From: Bacillus sp. SJS | GTDB taxonomy: Bacteria; Bacillota; Bacilli; Bacillales; Bacillaceae | Assembly (NCBI RefSeq): GCF_000732485.2 | Contig: NZ_JAQV02000004.1 | Location: 1 to 64,000 of the forward strand | DNA length: 64,000 bases | Direction of reading: 5' to 3' | In this document: in pieces, positions 18,175 to 28,199 of the stretch | How positions within the stretch are numbered: the stretch's first letter is position 1 | How the letters are laid out: every line of letters begins with the position of its first letter | Notes under the pieces: generated by a model | Told to the model about the DNA's origin: nothing | Databases searched by the model: none | Seen by the model: the letters and a program-made list of their open reading frames with translations, nothing else | Translations under genes and position numbers: made by a program

Positions 18175-19314
18175 TCAGCAGCCGATCTGTCTTGCAATAA
18201 CCATTCTTTGAACTTCACTCGTTCCCTCGCCGATTTCAAGCAGCTTTGCATCACGCAAATACCTCTCAACATGGTAATCCTTCATATAACCATAGCCGCC
18301 ATGAATTTGGATGGCCTGATTGGTGACTTCAGAACAAATTTCAGAAGCGTAGAGCTTGCACATAGATGCTTCCTTTGTAAAAGCTTTACCCTGATCCTTA
18401 AGCCAGGCTGCTTTATATACCATCGTTCTGGCGAGCTCAATTTTCATGGCCATATCAGCGAGCTTAAATTGTATTGCCTGAAAAGCTGACAAGCTTCTGT
18501 TGAATTGCTTCCGTTCTTTAGCGTAATTAAGCGCTTTTTCAAATGCAGCCTGTGCAATTCCTACTCCCATTGCCCCAATCCCAATGCGGCCGCCATCCAA
18601 TGTAATGAGGAATTGCTTAAATCCTCTGCCTCTCTCACCAAGCAGGTTTTCCTCAGGCACCATGACATCTTCCAGAACCAATTCAGTCGTGTTTGAAGCG
18701 CTTAGCCCCATTTTTTCGTAATTGTCAATGACTGAAAACCCTTCGGCATCGGTTGGGACAATAATAGCGCTTATTTCTTTTTGACTTCCGTCTCTCCCTG
18801 TTATAGCAGTTAGAGCTAAAAATTTCGCATAGGATGCATTGGTAATGAAGCATTTGCTTCCGTTAATTAAAAAGCTGCCATCCTTTAAGACCGCTTCAGT
18901 AGCTGTTCCGCCAGCATCTGAACCAGCGTTAGGCTCTGTTAGCCCAAAGGCTCCCAATGACTCCCCTGAGCAAATTTTCGAAAGATACTTTTGCTTTTGC
19001 TCGGTTGTTCCAAATAAATTGATGGGCGCTCCCCCAAGTGAAATATGTGCAGAGTATGTAATACCAGTCGAAGCGCAGGCTCTGCTCAATTCCTCCGTTA
19101 CAATAGCAAAACTCACGGTATCTGCTCCAGCTCCCCCGAATTCTTCAGGGAAAGGTAGGCCCAGCATGCCCATATCTCCAAGCTTTTTAAATATCTGCTT
19201 TGGAAATTCCTTTGTTTTATCTCTTTCTTCAGCTCCCGGTGCTACTTCAGCATCCGAAAATTCCCTTATTGTCCGTTGAATCATTTTTTGTTCAGCCGTT
19301 AAATCAAAGTTCAT
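18175..19314 (-). CDS. Acyl-CoA dehydrogenase, short-chain type
   Basis: FAD enzyme oxidising acyl-CoA to trans-2-enoyl-CoA, 379 aa, full length. Family signatures GAFGLTEPNAGSD (FAD/substrate) and QIHGGYGYMKDYHVERYLRDA are present. The catalytic Glu falls in IGEGTSEVQR, the position seen in butyryl-CoA and other short-chain dehydrogenases. Chain length is not fixed by sequence. It sits between cccA and sigA, where B. subtilis has no such gene, and no beta-oxidation or electron-transfer-flavoprotein partner is nearby. R1 repeat copy C lies just upstream. Confidence 0.93.
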   Translation of the reverse strand: MNFDLTAEQKMIQRTIREFSDAEVAPGAEERDKTKEFPKQIFKKLGDMGMLGLPFPEEFGGAGADTVSFAIVTEELSRACASTGITYSAHISLGGAPINLFGTTEQKQKYLSKICSGESLGAFGLTEPNAGSDAGGTATEAVLKDGSFLINGSKCFITNASYAKFLALTAITGRDGSQKEISAIIVPTDAEGFSVIDNYEKMGLSASNTTELVLEDVMVPEENLLGERGRGFKQFLITLDGGRIGIGAMGVGIAQAAFEKALNYAKERKQFNRSLSAFQAIQFKLADMAMKIELARTMVYKAAWLKDQGKAFTKEASMCKLYASEICSEVTNQAIQIHGGYGYMKDYHVERYLRDAKLLEIGEGTSEVQRMVIARQIGC

Positions 19315-19438
19315 CCAATCCCCCCTGAATGTTGAACACGCTTACATTATTATTATAAGAGGAAAGGAATATTTTCACAACTTTTTAAAAATTTAATATT
19401 TTTTCGCAAACTAACGTTCTTTCATTTTTATTATAAAA

Positions 19439-19526
19439 GCTGTTAAATTTGGCTGTTGACTGCAGTTAGCAGGCGTTCGCTTTCCACTCCAATCAACAAG
19501 TGTTTACAATCAATACCATGCTTTAA
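19439..19526 (+). repeat. R1 repeat copy C
   Basis: Plus orientation: GCTGTTAAATTTGGC, TGTTGACTGCAGTTAGC, AGGCGTTCGCTTTCC, ACTCCAATCAACAAG, CAATACCATGCTTTAA. The right terminal arm is eroded and no exact flanking duplication is seen, so this is an older copy. It ends about 3 bases before the stop codon of the 171-aa membrane protein (19529-19531). Confidence 0.85.
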
Positions 19527-19528
19527 TT

Positions 19529-20044
19529 TTAGAAAAGGAAAGAGCCAATTGAAAGCAAAATGCCTGCCAATCCAGCGATAAAAAAAGAACGCGTTTTAAA
19601 GCGAACAGCAAAAGTGATCCAGATGAAGCTATGTATAATGATGGCAATTGCGGAGGAAGGTCCTTTCGGCAGATGGGCTATGCCAATCCCTGTTAAACTA
19701 AGAAGCAATAGCAGCAGGAACAAGACCCCCATATAATAAAAAAACATCCTTTGGCCTCTGCTCATTTTCAATGCTGGAATCACACATATTACAAATCCTG
19801 TAAGAAGACTCATTTGCATTGGAGGATTCATTTCAGTAAAATAGACAAAAAGAGATGCAGGAAGTAGCAGCAGAATGATATAAGGCATTAATAAAGCGGA
19901 CCGCTTCTTTTTCTTTACCTGCTCCTCTTGCTTTCCGCCTGTGTATAAGGCTAGCAGAAAGTCACAATAGGTTTCCGGAAGCAGTTTGTTGATTTTCCAA
20001 TGCTTTATTTCATCGACGATTATTTGTTTTCTTTCACTATTCAT
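19529..20044 (-). CDS. Unrecognised integral membrane protein
   Basis: About 171 aa. The first 45 residues are soluble and contain LLPETYCDFLLALYTGG, probably the conserved core of its family. A KKKK stretch then precedes about six hydrophobic helices up to the C-terminus. I do not recognise the function. The ATG at 20044 is preferred over 20053 because GGGGA would directly touch the latter. It has no B. subtilis counterpart at this position. The gene is alone between sigA and the acyl-CoA dehydrogenase, with R1 copy C at its 3' end. Confidence 0.75.
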   Translation of the reverse strand: MNSERKQIIVDEIKHWKINKLLPETYCDFLLALYTGGKQEEQVKKKKRSALLMPYIILLLLPASLFVYFTEMNPPMQMSLLTGFVICVIPALKMSRGQRMFFYYMGVLFLLLLLLSLTGIGIAHLPKGPSSAIAIIIHSFIWITFAVRFKTRSFFIAGLAGILLSIGSFLF

Positions 20045-20390
20045 TGGTGCCATTCCCCATTTGTCATGTTATTCACCTTAAGGGTAAAGAAAAATTTCAG
20101 CTTTTTTCACCTGATAAGGATAAGCGGATGATTTTAAAAAACCAGTGATCGAGACCCTCATACTGCGGCCGCAGCTGGCTTTAAGATGAAAAGTAACATG
20201 GAAATTTTATCTTATAGCTATATTTTAATAATATTTATTTTGTTCGTAAATACAAATAAATTAGAAAGCGCTTTCCTTTTTTGTTTGATTCAGCAAACAT
20301 TGCATATAGTGGACTGGATATTTGGTCCCGTGCTTCATTACCAATCATGTTCGTTAAGAACAGCCATCTTCTGTAAAGAGACAAAAAAAA
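20045..20390. other. AT-rich gap upstream of the 171-aa membrane protein
   Basis: About 345 bp without a credible gene. It holds a 12-bp perfect GC palindrome (20163-20174) and the T-run of the sigA terminator at its right edge. No riboswitch-like structure was seen. Confidence 0.5.
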
Positions 20391-20412
20391 GAAAGACGGA
20401 CATCCGCCTTTC
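20382..20412 (-). terminator. sigA terminator
   Basis: On the minus strand GAAAGGCGG, ATG/T loop, CCGTCTTTC (one G-T pair), then eight T. It starts 5 bases after the sigA stop codon. Confidence 0.85.
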
Positions 20413-20417
20413 CTTTT

Positions 20418-21530
20418 CTATTCCAAGAAATCCTTAAGCCGCTTGCTTCTGCTGGGATGACGCAATTTTCTTAATGCCTTCGCCTCGATTTGGCGGATAC
20501 GCTCACGAGTTACACCGAACACTTTTCCAACTTCTTCAAGCGTTCTGGTACGGCCGTCATCTAATCCGAAACGCAGCCTGAGGACATTCTCTTCTCTGTC
20601 TGTCAGCGTATCAAGGACATCCTCAAGCTGTTCCTTGAGCAATTCATATGCTGCATGCTCAGATGGAGATGTTGCATCCTGATCTTCAATAAAATCACCA
20701 AGATGTGAATCGTCTTCTTCACCAATCGGTGTTTCAAGAGATACTGGCTCTTGTGCAATTTTCAGGATTTCCCGTACTTTTTCCGGGGTTAAATCCATAT
20801 CTTCTGCAATTTCCTCCGGTGATGGCTCACGGCCAAGGTCCTGCAGGAGCTGTCTTTGAACACGAATAAGCTTATTAATGGTTTCCACCATATGGACGGG
20901 AATTCTTATCGTACGGGCCTGGTCGGCAATTGCACGTGTAATAGCCTGGCGGATCCACCATGTTGCATACGTACTGAATTTGTAGCCTTTACGGTAGTCA
21001 AATTTTTCTACCGCTTTCATCAGACCCATGTTTCCTTCCTGAATCAAATCAAGGAAGAGCATGCCGCGTCCTACGTAGCGTTTAGCGATACTTACAACAA
21101 GACGAAGGTTTGCTTCCGCTAAACGGCGTTTAGCTTCTTCATCACCATCTTCTATTCTTTTGGCCAATTCAATTTCTTCATTAGCAGATAGAAGGTCGAC
21201 ACGACCAATTTCTTTTAAGTACATCCGTACCGGGTCATTGATTTTAACCCCTGGCGGCACACTGAGATCATTCAGGTCAAACTCTTCTTCTTTAGCTAAA
21301 TCCTGTATGTTAGGGTCTTCTGCTTCACCGTTTTCACCTTGAAGCTCAACGCCCTGTTCACCAAGAAATTCATAATACTCATCCATTTGGTCTGATTCCA
21401 TTTCAAAGCTGGACATACGTTCTGCTATTTCCTCATATGTCAATGATCCACGCTTTTTGCCGATTTCCGTTAGCTGATCTTTCACTTGCTCAAGCGTCAG
21501 TTCTGTATCATGGGTTTGTTTGTCAGCCAT
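20418..21530 (-). CDS. sigA: Primary sigma factor SigA (RpoD)
   Basis: Housekeeping sigma-70 factor, 370 aa. Region 1.1 is short and acidic. Region 1.2 contains [11 protein letters not shown]. Region 2 has [20 protein letters not shown] and the -10-reading [14 protein letters not shown]. Region 3 has [13 protein letters not shown]. Region 4.2 ends with [21 protein letters not shown], the -35-reading helix. The start at 21530 is behind AGGAGGGG. Downstream of dnaG on the same strand, as in B. subtilis, so probably in the dnaG-sigA operon. Confidence 0.98.
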   Translation of the reverse strand: MADKQTHDTELTLEQVKDQLTEIGKKRGSLTYEEIAERMSSFEMESDQMDEYYEFLGEQGVELQGENGEAEDPNIQDLAKEEEFDLNDLSVPPGVKINDPVRMYLKEIGRVDLLSANEEIELAKRIEDGDEEAKRRLAEANLRLVVSIAKRYVGRGMLFLDLIQEGNMGLMKAVEKFDYRKGYKFSTYATWWIRQAITRAIADQARTIRIPVHMVETINKLIRVQRQLLQDLGREPSPEEIAEDMDLTPEKVREILKIAQEPVSLETPIGEEDDSHLGDFIEDQDATSPSEHAAYELLKEQLEDVLDTLTDREENVLRLRFGLDDGRTRTLEEVGKVFGVTRERIRQIEAKALRKLRHPSRSKRLKDFLE

Positions 21531-21654
21531 TGGATCCCCTCCTTCCAAACTCTTGCAGCCTTTTCAGGCAGTTAAATTTTGCGCTGCCTTATTGTAAGAC
21601 TGCTGGGTTGCTATAGATGAACTCCATTTATAATGGACGGTCATTTTCGAATGG

Positions 21655-23478
21655 TTAAGATTTAAATGAGCGTTTAAGCTGAACGATTTCCATGGCAATT
21701 CTAGCCGCTTTGACAAAATCCCTTTGTCTTTCCGCTTCATTTTTTTCAACCTCTTTCTGCTGAAGATCCCGGGTTTTCGGATGATTTAAAATCTGTCTCA
21801 TATAGTCCTGGATCTCGAGAGGAGAAGGCTCATCACTGATTTGAATCATGGCAATGTCTGACACGGCAGACATAAGCTCTTTGCTGGGAAGCCTCTGGAT
21901 AAAAGAGCTGATCTTATCATCCGTTGCTTCTTCATAATAGGCATATAAATAAGTAGCAATTACCTTGTGTTCTTCAATATTAAATTGAAGTCCGAGTGTA
22001 TCAAGCACCTTTTGTGCTGCATCCCTGCTCTTGAGCATGTGAGCCAGAAGCATTCGCTCTGCATTATGATAGGCAGGCAGAAGAGTCTTGCGTTTACGGG
22101 GAGCCATAGGCTTCTCAGCCGCTGCCTTTTTTTGCTCCCTGATCTCCTTCGGCCTTCCAGAGGTCCTAATCACTTCAGAAAGCCGTTCCTTCAAAATGCT
22201 CATATCCAGTGAAAACTCCTGTGAAAGCTGCCTTAGATAGATCTCTTGTTCGAGCGGATTTTGCATATCGGCAAATTCTTTTAAGATTTGCTCAATATAT
22301 TGCAGTCTTTCCGCTTCGTTTTGAAGATTTTTTCCTCTTTTGTAATAATGCATTTTAAAGGCCATTACCGACACGCTGGCCCCTATTACATCCTGGCGGA
22401 ACTTTTCTGCTCCGAACCGATTAATGTAGTCATCGGGGTCAAGCCCATCCGGTATCATGGCAACCTTTACGGATGCTCCAGCCTGATTCAGTGTTTTTGC
22501 CGAACGCAGTGTCGCTTCAAGGCCGGCTTTATCTGAATCGTAGCAAATGACAATCTCAGCACTGTTTCTCTTCAGAATCTTTGCCTGCTCCTCAGTCAGT
22601 GCAGTGCCCATTGCAGCAACAGACTGTTCAACCCCTGCCCTAGAAGCAGAGATCACGTCTGCAAAGCCTTCTAAAAGAACAGATTGCTGATGTTTCCTGA
22701 TATGTAGCCTTGCCTTATGAAAGTTATAAAGCACCTTGCTTTTATTAAACAGTTTGGTTTCAGGGCTGTTTAAATATTTGGGCTGTTCATCTGTCAAAAC
22801 CCGTCCTGAAAAAGCAATGGTGTTTCCGTGATGATCAAGAATTGGAAACATGATCCGGTTTCTGAAACGGTCAAGAAACTCTTTCCCGTCGTTCTTCTTG
22901 ACCAGCAGACCTGCCTGTTCCATTAGCGGCAGACTGAACCCTCTGCCCGAGAGGAATTTAGATACAAAATTCCAGGAAGGCAGTGCAAAGCCAATTTCAA
23001 ATTGTTCAATGGATTCTTTTGTAAATCCTCTTTCCAAAAGGTAATCCAATGCGTCCTGGCCCTCTTTTGTATTTACCAGCAAATGGTGGTAAAATTTCTT
23101 TAAGAGGTCATGCGCTTTCAGCATAGCAGCAGTATCATCATCCTGCTTTTCATGACTGGAGGAAGAGACCAGCGCGACTTCCTCAGGCAAAGCTATTCCT
23201 TCTTTCTCGGAAAGCTGCCGGACAGCCTCTACGAATTCATACCCTTCCATTTGCATTAAGAAAGAAAATACGTTCCCTCCTGCTTTGCAGCCAAAACAAT
23301 GAAAAATCTGCTTGTCAGGTGAAACAGAAAATGATGGAGTATTTTCTCCATGAAATGGACAAAGCCCAAAATAATTTCGCCCCTGTTTATTTAACTGGAC
23401 ATATTCTCCGATGATATCGACAATGTCCACGGACTGCTGAATCTTATTTACAGCGTCCTCAGGAATTCTCTGAGCCAT
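21655..23478 (-). CDS. dnaG: DNA primase DnaG
   Basis: Synthesises RNA primers at the replication fork, 607 aa. The N-terminal CHC2 zinc finger is CPFHGENTPSF...HCFGC (about residues 40-64). The TOPRIM core has EGFADVISASRAG and the metal-binding ICYDSDKAG. The C-terminal helicase-interaction domain (about 455-607) binds DnaC/DnaB-type helicase. Lies 36 bases after the yqxD stop and 124 bases before the sigA start. Confidence 0.97.
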   Translation of the reverse strand: MAQRIPEDAVNKIQQSVDIVDIIGEYVQLNKQGRNYFGLCPFHGENTPSFSVSPDKQIFHCFGCKAGGNVFSFLMQMEGYEFVEAVRQLSEKEGIALPEEVALVSSSSHEKQDDDTAAMLKAHDLLKKFYHHLLVNTKEGQDALDYLLERGFTKESIEQFEIGFALPSWNFVSKFLSGRGFSLPLMEQAGLLVKKNDGKEFLDRFRNRIMFPILDHHGNTIAFSGRVLTDEQPKYLNSPETKLFNKSKVLYNFHKARLHIRKHQQSVLLEGFADVISASRAGVEQSVAAMGTALTEEQAKILKRNSAEIVICYDSDKAGLEATLRSAKTLNQAGASVKVAMIPDGLDPDDYINRFGAEKFRQDVIGASVSVMAFKMHYYKRGKNLQNEAERLQYIEQILKEFADMQNPLEQEIYLRQLSQEFSLDMSILKERLSEVIRTSGRPKEIREQKKAAAEKPMAPRKRKTLLPAYHNAERMLLAHMLKSRDAAQKVLDTLGLQFNIEEHKVIATYLYAYYEEATDDKISSFIQRLPSKELMSAVSDIAMIQISDEPSPLEIQDYMRQILNHPKTRDLQQKEVEKNEAERQRDFVKAARIAMEIVQLKRSFKS

Positions 23479-23513
23479 TCTAACATCCCCGTGTTTGAAG
23501 TATTCGAGACTAA

Positions 23514-23951
23514 CTAATCAATCCCTGCAATATTCGACAAGAACTTTTCCAGAGATTCTTTAAATTGTTTCCGGTCGGCATCCAGAAAAGGTTTTGGTCC
23601 TTTAGAATGAATGCCCTCTCTTCTTCCCTTCGCAGACAAATACCGGTACTGCAAAGCCGTTTCTATATTATACTCTGTATACTGTTTACCCCTAGGCGTT
23701 AAAACAATAACGTTCTTTTTCAGGAGTAAGCCTGCCAGCCCAATATCCTGAGTAATCACAATATCCCCGGGATGAATATGGTTCACAATATAGAGATCTG
23801 CCGATTCTTTATCTGTGTCAACATAAACCCACTTTTTCCCCAGCGTTTCGCTTGTCATGTGATTATAGGAGGCGACAAATATCGACTCTGTCTCATAAGT
23901 GTCAGCTAAATCAGCGATTTCCTTCTTTACTGGGCATGCATCAGCATCCAC
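23514..23951 (-). CDS. yqxD: YqxD/YaiI family protein (UPF0178), N-terminus unclear
   Basis: About 145 aa from the only in-frame conventional start, GTG at 23951. The product opens with VDADACPVK, the strongly conserved first motif of the family, and later has ITQDIGLA and LTPRGKQY. Family members have a beta strand before DADACP. Here that strand (K-L-K-I-L) is encoded just upstream of the GTG, but without an ATG/GTG/TTG in frame and without a ribosome site for the GTG. An ATG at 23977 would supply M-P-K-K-K-L-K-I-L-V-D if a run of seven A (23965-23971) were read as eight. The gene may thus be frameshifted or use slippage. Function unknown. Confidence 0.85.
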   Translation of the reverse strand: MDADACPVKKEIADLADTYETESIFVASYNHMTSETLGKKWVYVDTDKESADLYIVNHIHPGDIVITQDIGLAGLLLKKNVIVLTPRGKQYTEYNIETALQYRYLSAKGRREGIHSKGPKPFLDADRKQFKESLEKFLSNIAGID

Positions 23952-24138
23952 TAATATTTTCAGCTTTTTTTCGGCATTTTTCTCTATTCTCCATCACTCC
24001 GTTAAAATCCTTCTTCCAAAGCAGAATCATTATTCTTACTCACCCTGACTAAGAGGAGTATTAGAATAAAGCGTGATGAAATGTCTGAAGGAAGCTGATC
24101 TGCTAAAACCATTGTCGAATAATTTTAGCATATTGTTC

Positions 24139-24356
24139 TTGACAGATACTAGTAATTAGTTTATTCTATCGCCTTAAAGTCTAAACCTAAAAAGTGTAAT
24201 TTTATCACAATTTTTTATTATAATACAAAGCCTTCATTTTTTCTACGTTTTTTACTTAAATTTGAAAAAGAAATTTTCATGCTCCAGGAGCGCACATCAA
24301 ATGAAAGCCCGGCTGAAAAAATTCAGCTGGGCCAGTCCCGCAGGATGCGGGTTTTA
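24139..24356 (+). ncRNA. Candidate small RNA with promoter and terminator
   Basis: TTGACA (24139-24144), 17-bp spacer and TATTCT (24162-24167) could start a transcript near 24174. It would end at hairpin CCCGCA-GGA-TGCGGG (24337-24351) followed by TTTTAT. An 11-bp hairpin, GCCCGGCTGAA/TTCAGCTGGGC (24307-24332), precedes it and contains one pair that is G-U in plus-strand RNA but A-C in minus-strand RNA, favouring plus transcription. A short frame with AGGAG lies inside (ATG at 24301). The 483-bp gap has no other recognisable gene. Confidence 0.4.
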
Positions 24357-24434
24357 TCTGCACTGTAATCGCTCCACTAACAAAAAGAAAATATTTTTCA
24401 CCGTTGCACTCGTTCCTAAAAAAGGAATAATCGC

Positions 24435-25241
24435 TCATTTATTCATAATGGTTTGAATAATATTTGCCGTTTCCTCTACCGCTTTGTTTGAAACGTCAAT
24501 TACGTTGCAGCCAATGCGTTCCACCACTTTGTCAAAGTACTCGATTTCTTCATTAATCCGATTGATGTTGGCATAGATTGCCTGGTCATTTAATCCAAGT
24601 GATTTGAGGCGCTCGCGTCTGATGTTATTGAGCTTTTCTGCACTGATTCTAAGACCGATGCACTTTTTGGCAGGGATCTTGAAAAGTTCTTCGGGCGGCT
24701 CCACTTCCGGTACAATCGGAACATTGGCCACCTTAAAACGTTTATGTGCAAGGTATTGGGATAAAGGTGTTTTGGATGTTCTGGAAACTCCGATCAGGAT
24801 AATATCGGCTTTCAGCAGACCCCTTGGATCTCGGCCATCATCATATTTAACAGCAAATTCAATGGCCTCAACCTTTTTGAAATAGTCTTCATCCAGCTTG
24901 CGTACTCTGCCAGGTTCATATTTCGCCTGGATGCCATAGGATGTTTCCATTTTATCAATTAAAGGACCGATAATGTCATGAATTGGCACATTCCTGACAG
25001 CTGCCAGCTGAATCAGGTAGTTCCTCAATTCCGGTACCACAAGAGTAAAGCAAATAATTGCTCCGTCCATTTGTGCGTAGGATACGACTTCCTCCAGAGT
25101 GGTTTTGTCTTCAACGTAAGGAATCCGCTTGATCATCGTGTTTGCCGCGGTTCCATTGAACTGGCTGATTGCTGCTTTAACAACCAGTTCGGCCGTCTCC
25201 CCTACTGAATCTGATACTACATAAATGACCCGGTTATTCAT
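24435..25241 (-). CDS. yqfL: PPDK regulatory-type kinase/phosphorylase YqfL
   Basis: Family of bifunctional serine/threonine kinases and phosphorylases that control pyruvate phosphate dikinase or PEP synthase (DUF299), 268 aa. Opens with [12 protein letters not shown]. The nucleotide-binding P-loop-like [11 protein letters not shown] lies near residue 150, and [12 protein letters not shown] precedes it. The start at 25241 is preferred (GGGGGAA upstream) over the longer frame. It lies 22 bases after ccpN, so one operon; in B. subtilis YqfL is reported to modulate CcpN activity, which fits this pairing. Confidence 0.93.
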   Translation of the reverse strand: MNNRVIYVVSDSVGETAELVVKAAISQFNGTAANTMIKRIPYVEDKTTLEEVVSYAQMDGAIICFTLVVPELRNYLIQLAAVRNVPIHDIIGPLIDKMETSYGIQAKYEPGRVRKLDEDYFKKVEAIEFAVKYDDGRDPRGLLKADIILIGVSRTSKTPLSQYLAHKRFKVANVPIVPEVEPPEELFKIPAKKCIGLRISAEKLNNIRRERLKSLGLNDQAIYANINRINEEIEYFDKVVERIGCNVIDVSNKAVEETANIIQTIMNK

Positions 25242-25263
25242 CCCGTTCCCCCGCTTCCCTATG

Positions 25264-25902
25264 TTAAATGATATCGTTATCTGCAAGTCTCATTAGAATT
25301 TTGGTCATATTGGTTTTAGTAATTCTCCCAATGACTTCAAACCCTTTTTCTGTATCCCTAATAATTGGAAGTGCATCGATTTGCTTCTCAATCAGCGATT
25401 TTGCCACATCCATTATAAAATCCTCGTTTTTACAAACTGTAATATTCGGCATTCGTGTCATAATGATGTTAACCGGGATGGAAGCTAATTCTTGTTTGCC
25501 GATGCTAGCCCGCAGCAAATCTTTTCTGGAGAGCACACCAACGAGCAGGGAGTCCTTATCCACAACAAATAATGTACCTACGTCCTCGAGGAACATCGTG
25601 ACGATTGCATCATAGACCGACACATTCTCGCTAACGACTACGGGAATGGATTGAAAATCCTTCACCTGAAGTTTTTTCAGCTTATCGCTTAATAGCTGAT
25701 TGCCTGTCTTTCCAGTATAAAAATAGCCGACCCTCGGTCTTGCTTCCAAATATCCGGACATCGTCAAAATAGCAAGGTCCGGTCTTAGAGTAGCCCTTGT
25801 CAAATTTAATTGATCTGCTATATGTTCACCTGTTATAGGCCCATTTTCCTTCACGATTTGAAGGATTATTTCCTGCCGCTTGTTCAGTTCGATTATACTC
25901 AC
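25264..25902 (-). CDS. ccpN: CcpN, repressor of gluconeogenic genes
   Basis: Control catabolite protein of gluconeogenic genes; represses gapB and pckA in B. subtilis. An N-terminal winged helix-turn-helix ([15 protein letters not shown] ... [12 protein letters not shown], about residues 1-60) is followed by two CBS domains (about 80-212) that bind nucleotides. The start is uncertain: GTG 25902 gives 212 aa and an N-terminus like the B. subtilis protein; ATG 25917 adds five residues. First gene of the ccpN-yqfL unit. Confidence 0.92.
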   Translation of the reverse strand: MSIIELNKRQEIILQIVKENGPITGEHIADQLNLTRATLRPDLAILTMSGYLEARPRVGYFYTGKTGNQLLSDKLKKLQVKDFQSIPVVVSENVSVYDAIVTMFLEDVGTLFVVDKDSLLVGVLSRKDLLRASIGKQELASIPVNIIMTRMPNITVCKNEDFIMDVAKSLIEKQIDALPIIRDTEKGFEVIGRITKTNMTKILMRLADNDII

Positions 25903-26095
25903 CACCAGTTCCGGCATTCTGCGGCTATTTTTTCTCTTCCGCAAAGGATTATGTAAATGCATTACATTACGCTTGTTCTATCAACATTATATATGAAACA
26001 GGCAGGAAAAAAAGTCATGTTATGAAAGCTTTTTTATGCAAAACTGCCATCAGAGAAGGCTTTCTTCATTTATAGCGGCGTATTTACGGCATAAA

Positions 26096-26126
26096 GCTTT
26101 GGATCCTGAAAAAACAGGATCCAAAG
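26096..26126 (-). terminator. Hairpin after glyS
   Basis: A 12-bp perfect stem (CTTTGGATCCTG and complement) around AAAAAA, right after the glyS stop. On the minus strand only a weak T-stretch follows, so efficiency is uncertain. Confidence 0.6.
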
Positions 26127-26129
26127 AAC

Positions 26130-28199
26130 TTATTTAACGATAATAGAATTGGTTTCAGCGAAAGAACGAATTACATCAGCCAGCTGCTTCATTTGAGCGA
26201 GGCGGTTCACTTTTACTTTTTCATCCTCTGCCATAATCATAGTATGATCAAAGTATGACGTAATTTCTGGCGTCATCGTTTTCAGTGCAGCAAATGCTTG
26301 AACGAAATCCGAGGAGGCTGAAGCCTTATAATATTCGGAAATGGCTTCTTCCGCTTTGCTGTGCAGAGCCTTTTCGTATTCATTTTCAAAAAGCGCTGGA
26401 TCTACAGCTGTGTTATCGCCTGCCTTACTCGCTATGTTTAGTACACGCGAGAAGGCTTCAATGGTTTCTTTGAAGGTTTCGGTACCGGACTCAGATGCCA
26501 GTACATCCGCCCGTTTGATCATGGACGTTACCTCTGCTTCAGAGGATTGCAGAATGGCCTCAACCAAATCGTAGCGAATATTTCTTTCATCCATAACATA
26601 CTTCGCTCTCATTTTGAAAAATCCTGTTAATTCATCGATCAGTTTTTCCGGTTCTTCTGCTTCTAGAGAGGACAAGGAAAGCTGGAATAGCTCCCGAAGC
26701 GAAATCTTCCAATTATAGCCTATAAGGATTTGAACAATTCCGCTTGCCTGCCTTCTGAGTGCATATGGATCTTGTGATCCTGTTGGGAGCATTCCAATTG
26801 AGAAGAAAGCAGTAATTGTATCAAGCTTGTCGGCAATCGCTACGACCGCACCTGCCTCGGAAGCAGGGATCGAATCCTCGGAATGCCGTGGACTATAGTG
26901 CTCATTGATTGCCGCCGCAACCGTTTCTTTCTCCCCTAAAAGCCTGGCATACTTTTCACCCATTACACCTTGCAGTTCAGGAAATTCGTAAACCATATGG
27001 GAAACGAGATCAAATTTACTGATTTGAGCTGTCCGCTTTGCATCTTCACGGACTTCTTCATTCAGCTCAAGATGTTTTGCCAACACATCTGACAGTGCGG
27101 TAACTCTTCTTACTTTGTCCCCTAGTGAACCGAGTTCTTCATGGAATACAATTTTTTCAAGTTTTTCTAAAGCCTCGACGATTTTCAGCTTATGGTCTTC
27201 ATTATAAAAGAATGCAGCATCAGAAAGGCGGGCTCTTAATACCTTCTCATTTCCACGGGCAACTTGTTCAAGATGCACATCGTTTCCGTTGCGGACCGTT
27301 ACAAAGTAAGGAAGAAGGACGCCTTTTTCATCTTTAACCGGGAAGTAGCGCTGATGTTCCTTCATCGTCGTTACAAGCACTTCTTCAGGCAAGGTTAAAT
27401 AATCCGCTTCAAATTTCCCATATAGGGCAGTCGGGTATTCCACCAGATTGTTTACTTCCTCAAGTAAATCTTCATCAACCGGAATAACCCAATGATTTTC
27501 CTTTGCCATCTCCTCGAGCTGATGTCTGATCAGCTGCTTGCGTTCAGCCGGATTTGCAATAACATATTGTTCATTCAACTCGTTTTCATAGCTGGCTGGT
27601 TCTGTTATGGAGACAGAAGATTCTCCAAGGAAGCGGTGCCCGCTTGTTACAATACCCGTTTGGATACCTGCCAGTGTAAAAGGTATAACCTCATTGCCGA
27701 ATAACGCTATGATCGATTTAATAGGGCGGGCATAGCGCATGTCCTGACTTCCCCATTTCATATTTTTAGGGAAGGTTAGACTCGAGAGTACTTTATCCAG
27801 GTTTTTCAAAAGTTCCGCAGTGAACTGTCCTTTCACATGCTTTTGAACATGGACATACTCTACACCGTTGATTTCTTTAAAATATATATCCTCTACTGAA
27901 GCACCCTGTCCTCTGCAGAATCCCATTGCAGCCTTGCTCCAATTGCCTTCTGCATCGAGAGCAATTTTTTTTGCCGGCCCTTTCGCTTCTTCTGTTACAT
28001 CTTCCTGTTTCTCAGCTAAACCGGAAACCAAAACAGCAAGACGGCGAGGGGTTGAATACAGCTTCATTTCTCCAAATGGAACCGCATGGTCAGTCAGCCA
28101 TTTCTGTACTTTTTCTCCAAGCTGATTCATTGAATCTGTAACAAACCTTGCCGGAAGCTCTTCTAGTCTGATTTCTATCAGCAGGTCACGTTTAATCAT
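26130..28199 (-). CDS. glyS: Glycyl-tRNA synthetase beta subunit
   Basis: Beta chain of the bacterial alpha2-beta2 glycyl-tRNA synthetase, 689 aa. Carries the tRNA-binding domains: [15 protein letters not shown] opening, the HD-like central part with [13 protein letters not shown], the conserved [12 protein letters not shown] and a C-terminal anticodon-binding domain (about 575-689). Start overlaps the glyQ stop by 8 bases, giving coupled translation for equal subunit supply. Controlled by the T-box leader in front of glyQ. Confidence 0.97.
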   Translation of the reverse strand: MIKRDLLIEIRLEELPARFVTDSMNQLGEKVQKWLTDHAVPFGEMKLYSTPRRLAVLVSGLAEKQEDVTEEAKGPAKKIALDAEGNWSKAAMGFCRGQGASVEDIYFKEINGVEYVHVQKHVKGQFTAELLKNLDKVLSSLTFPKNMKWGSQDMRYARPIKSIIALFGNEVIPFTLAGIQTGIVTSGHRFLGESSVSITEPASYENELNEQYVIANPAERKQLIRHQLEEMAKENHWVIPVDEDLLEEVNNLVEYPTALYGKFEADYLTLPEEVLVTTMKEHQRYFPVKDEKGVLLPYFVTVRNGNDVHLEQVARGNEKVLRARLSDAAFFYNEDHKLKIVEALEKLEKIVFHEELGSLGDKVRRVTALSDVLAKHLELNEEVREDAKRTAQISKFDLVSHMVYEFPELQGVMGEKYARLLGEKETVAAAINEHYSPRHSEDSIPASEAGAVVAIADKLDTITAFFSIGMLPTGSQDPYALRRQASGIVQILIGYNWKISLRELFQLSLSSLEAEEPEKLIDELTGFFKMRAKYVMDERNIRYDLVEAILQSSEAEVTSMIKRADVLASESGTETFKETIEAFSRVLNIASKAGDNTAVDPALFENEYEKALHSKAEEAISEYYKASASSDFVQAFAALKTMTPEITSYFDHTMIMAEDEKVKVNRLAQMKQLADVIRSFAETNSIIVK

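Noticed and set aside
20163-20174. 12-bp perfect GC palindrome CTGCGGCCGCAG
   Set aside because: Isolated, not repeated, no flanking T-run or gene end; probably chance or a relic.
20186-20437. 83-codon plus-strand frame downstream of sigA
   Set aside because: AT-rich, no ribosome site, and it runs through the sigA terminator into the sigA 3' end.
24301-24456. Short Lys/Cys-containing frame on the plus strand
   Set aside because: It has an AGGAG motif, but it reads through the hairpins and terminator of the candidate RNA and into yqfL; no family resemblance. Kept only as a remark.
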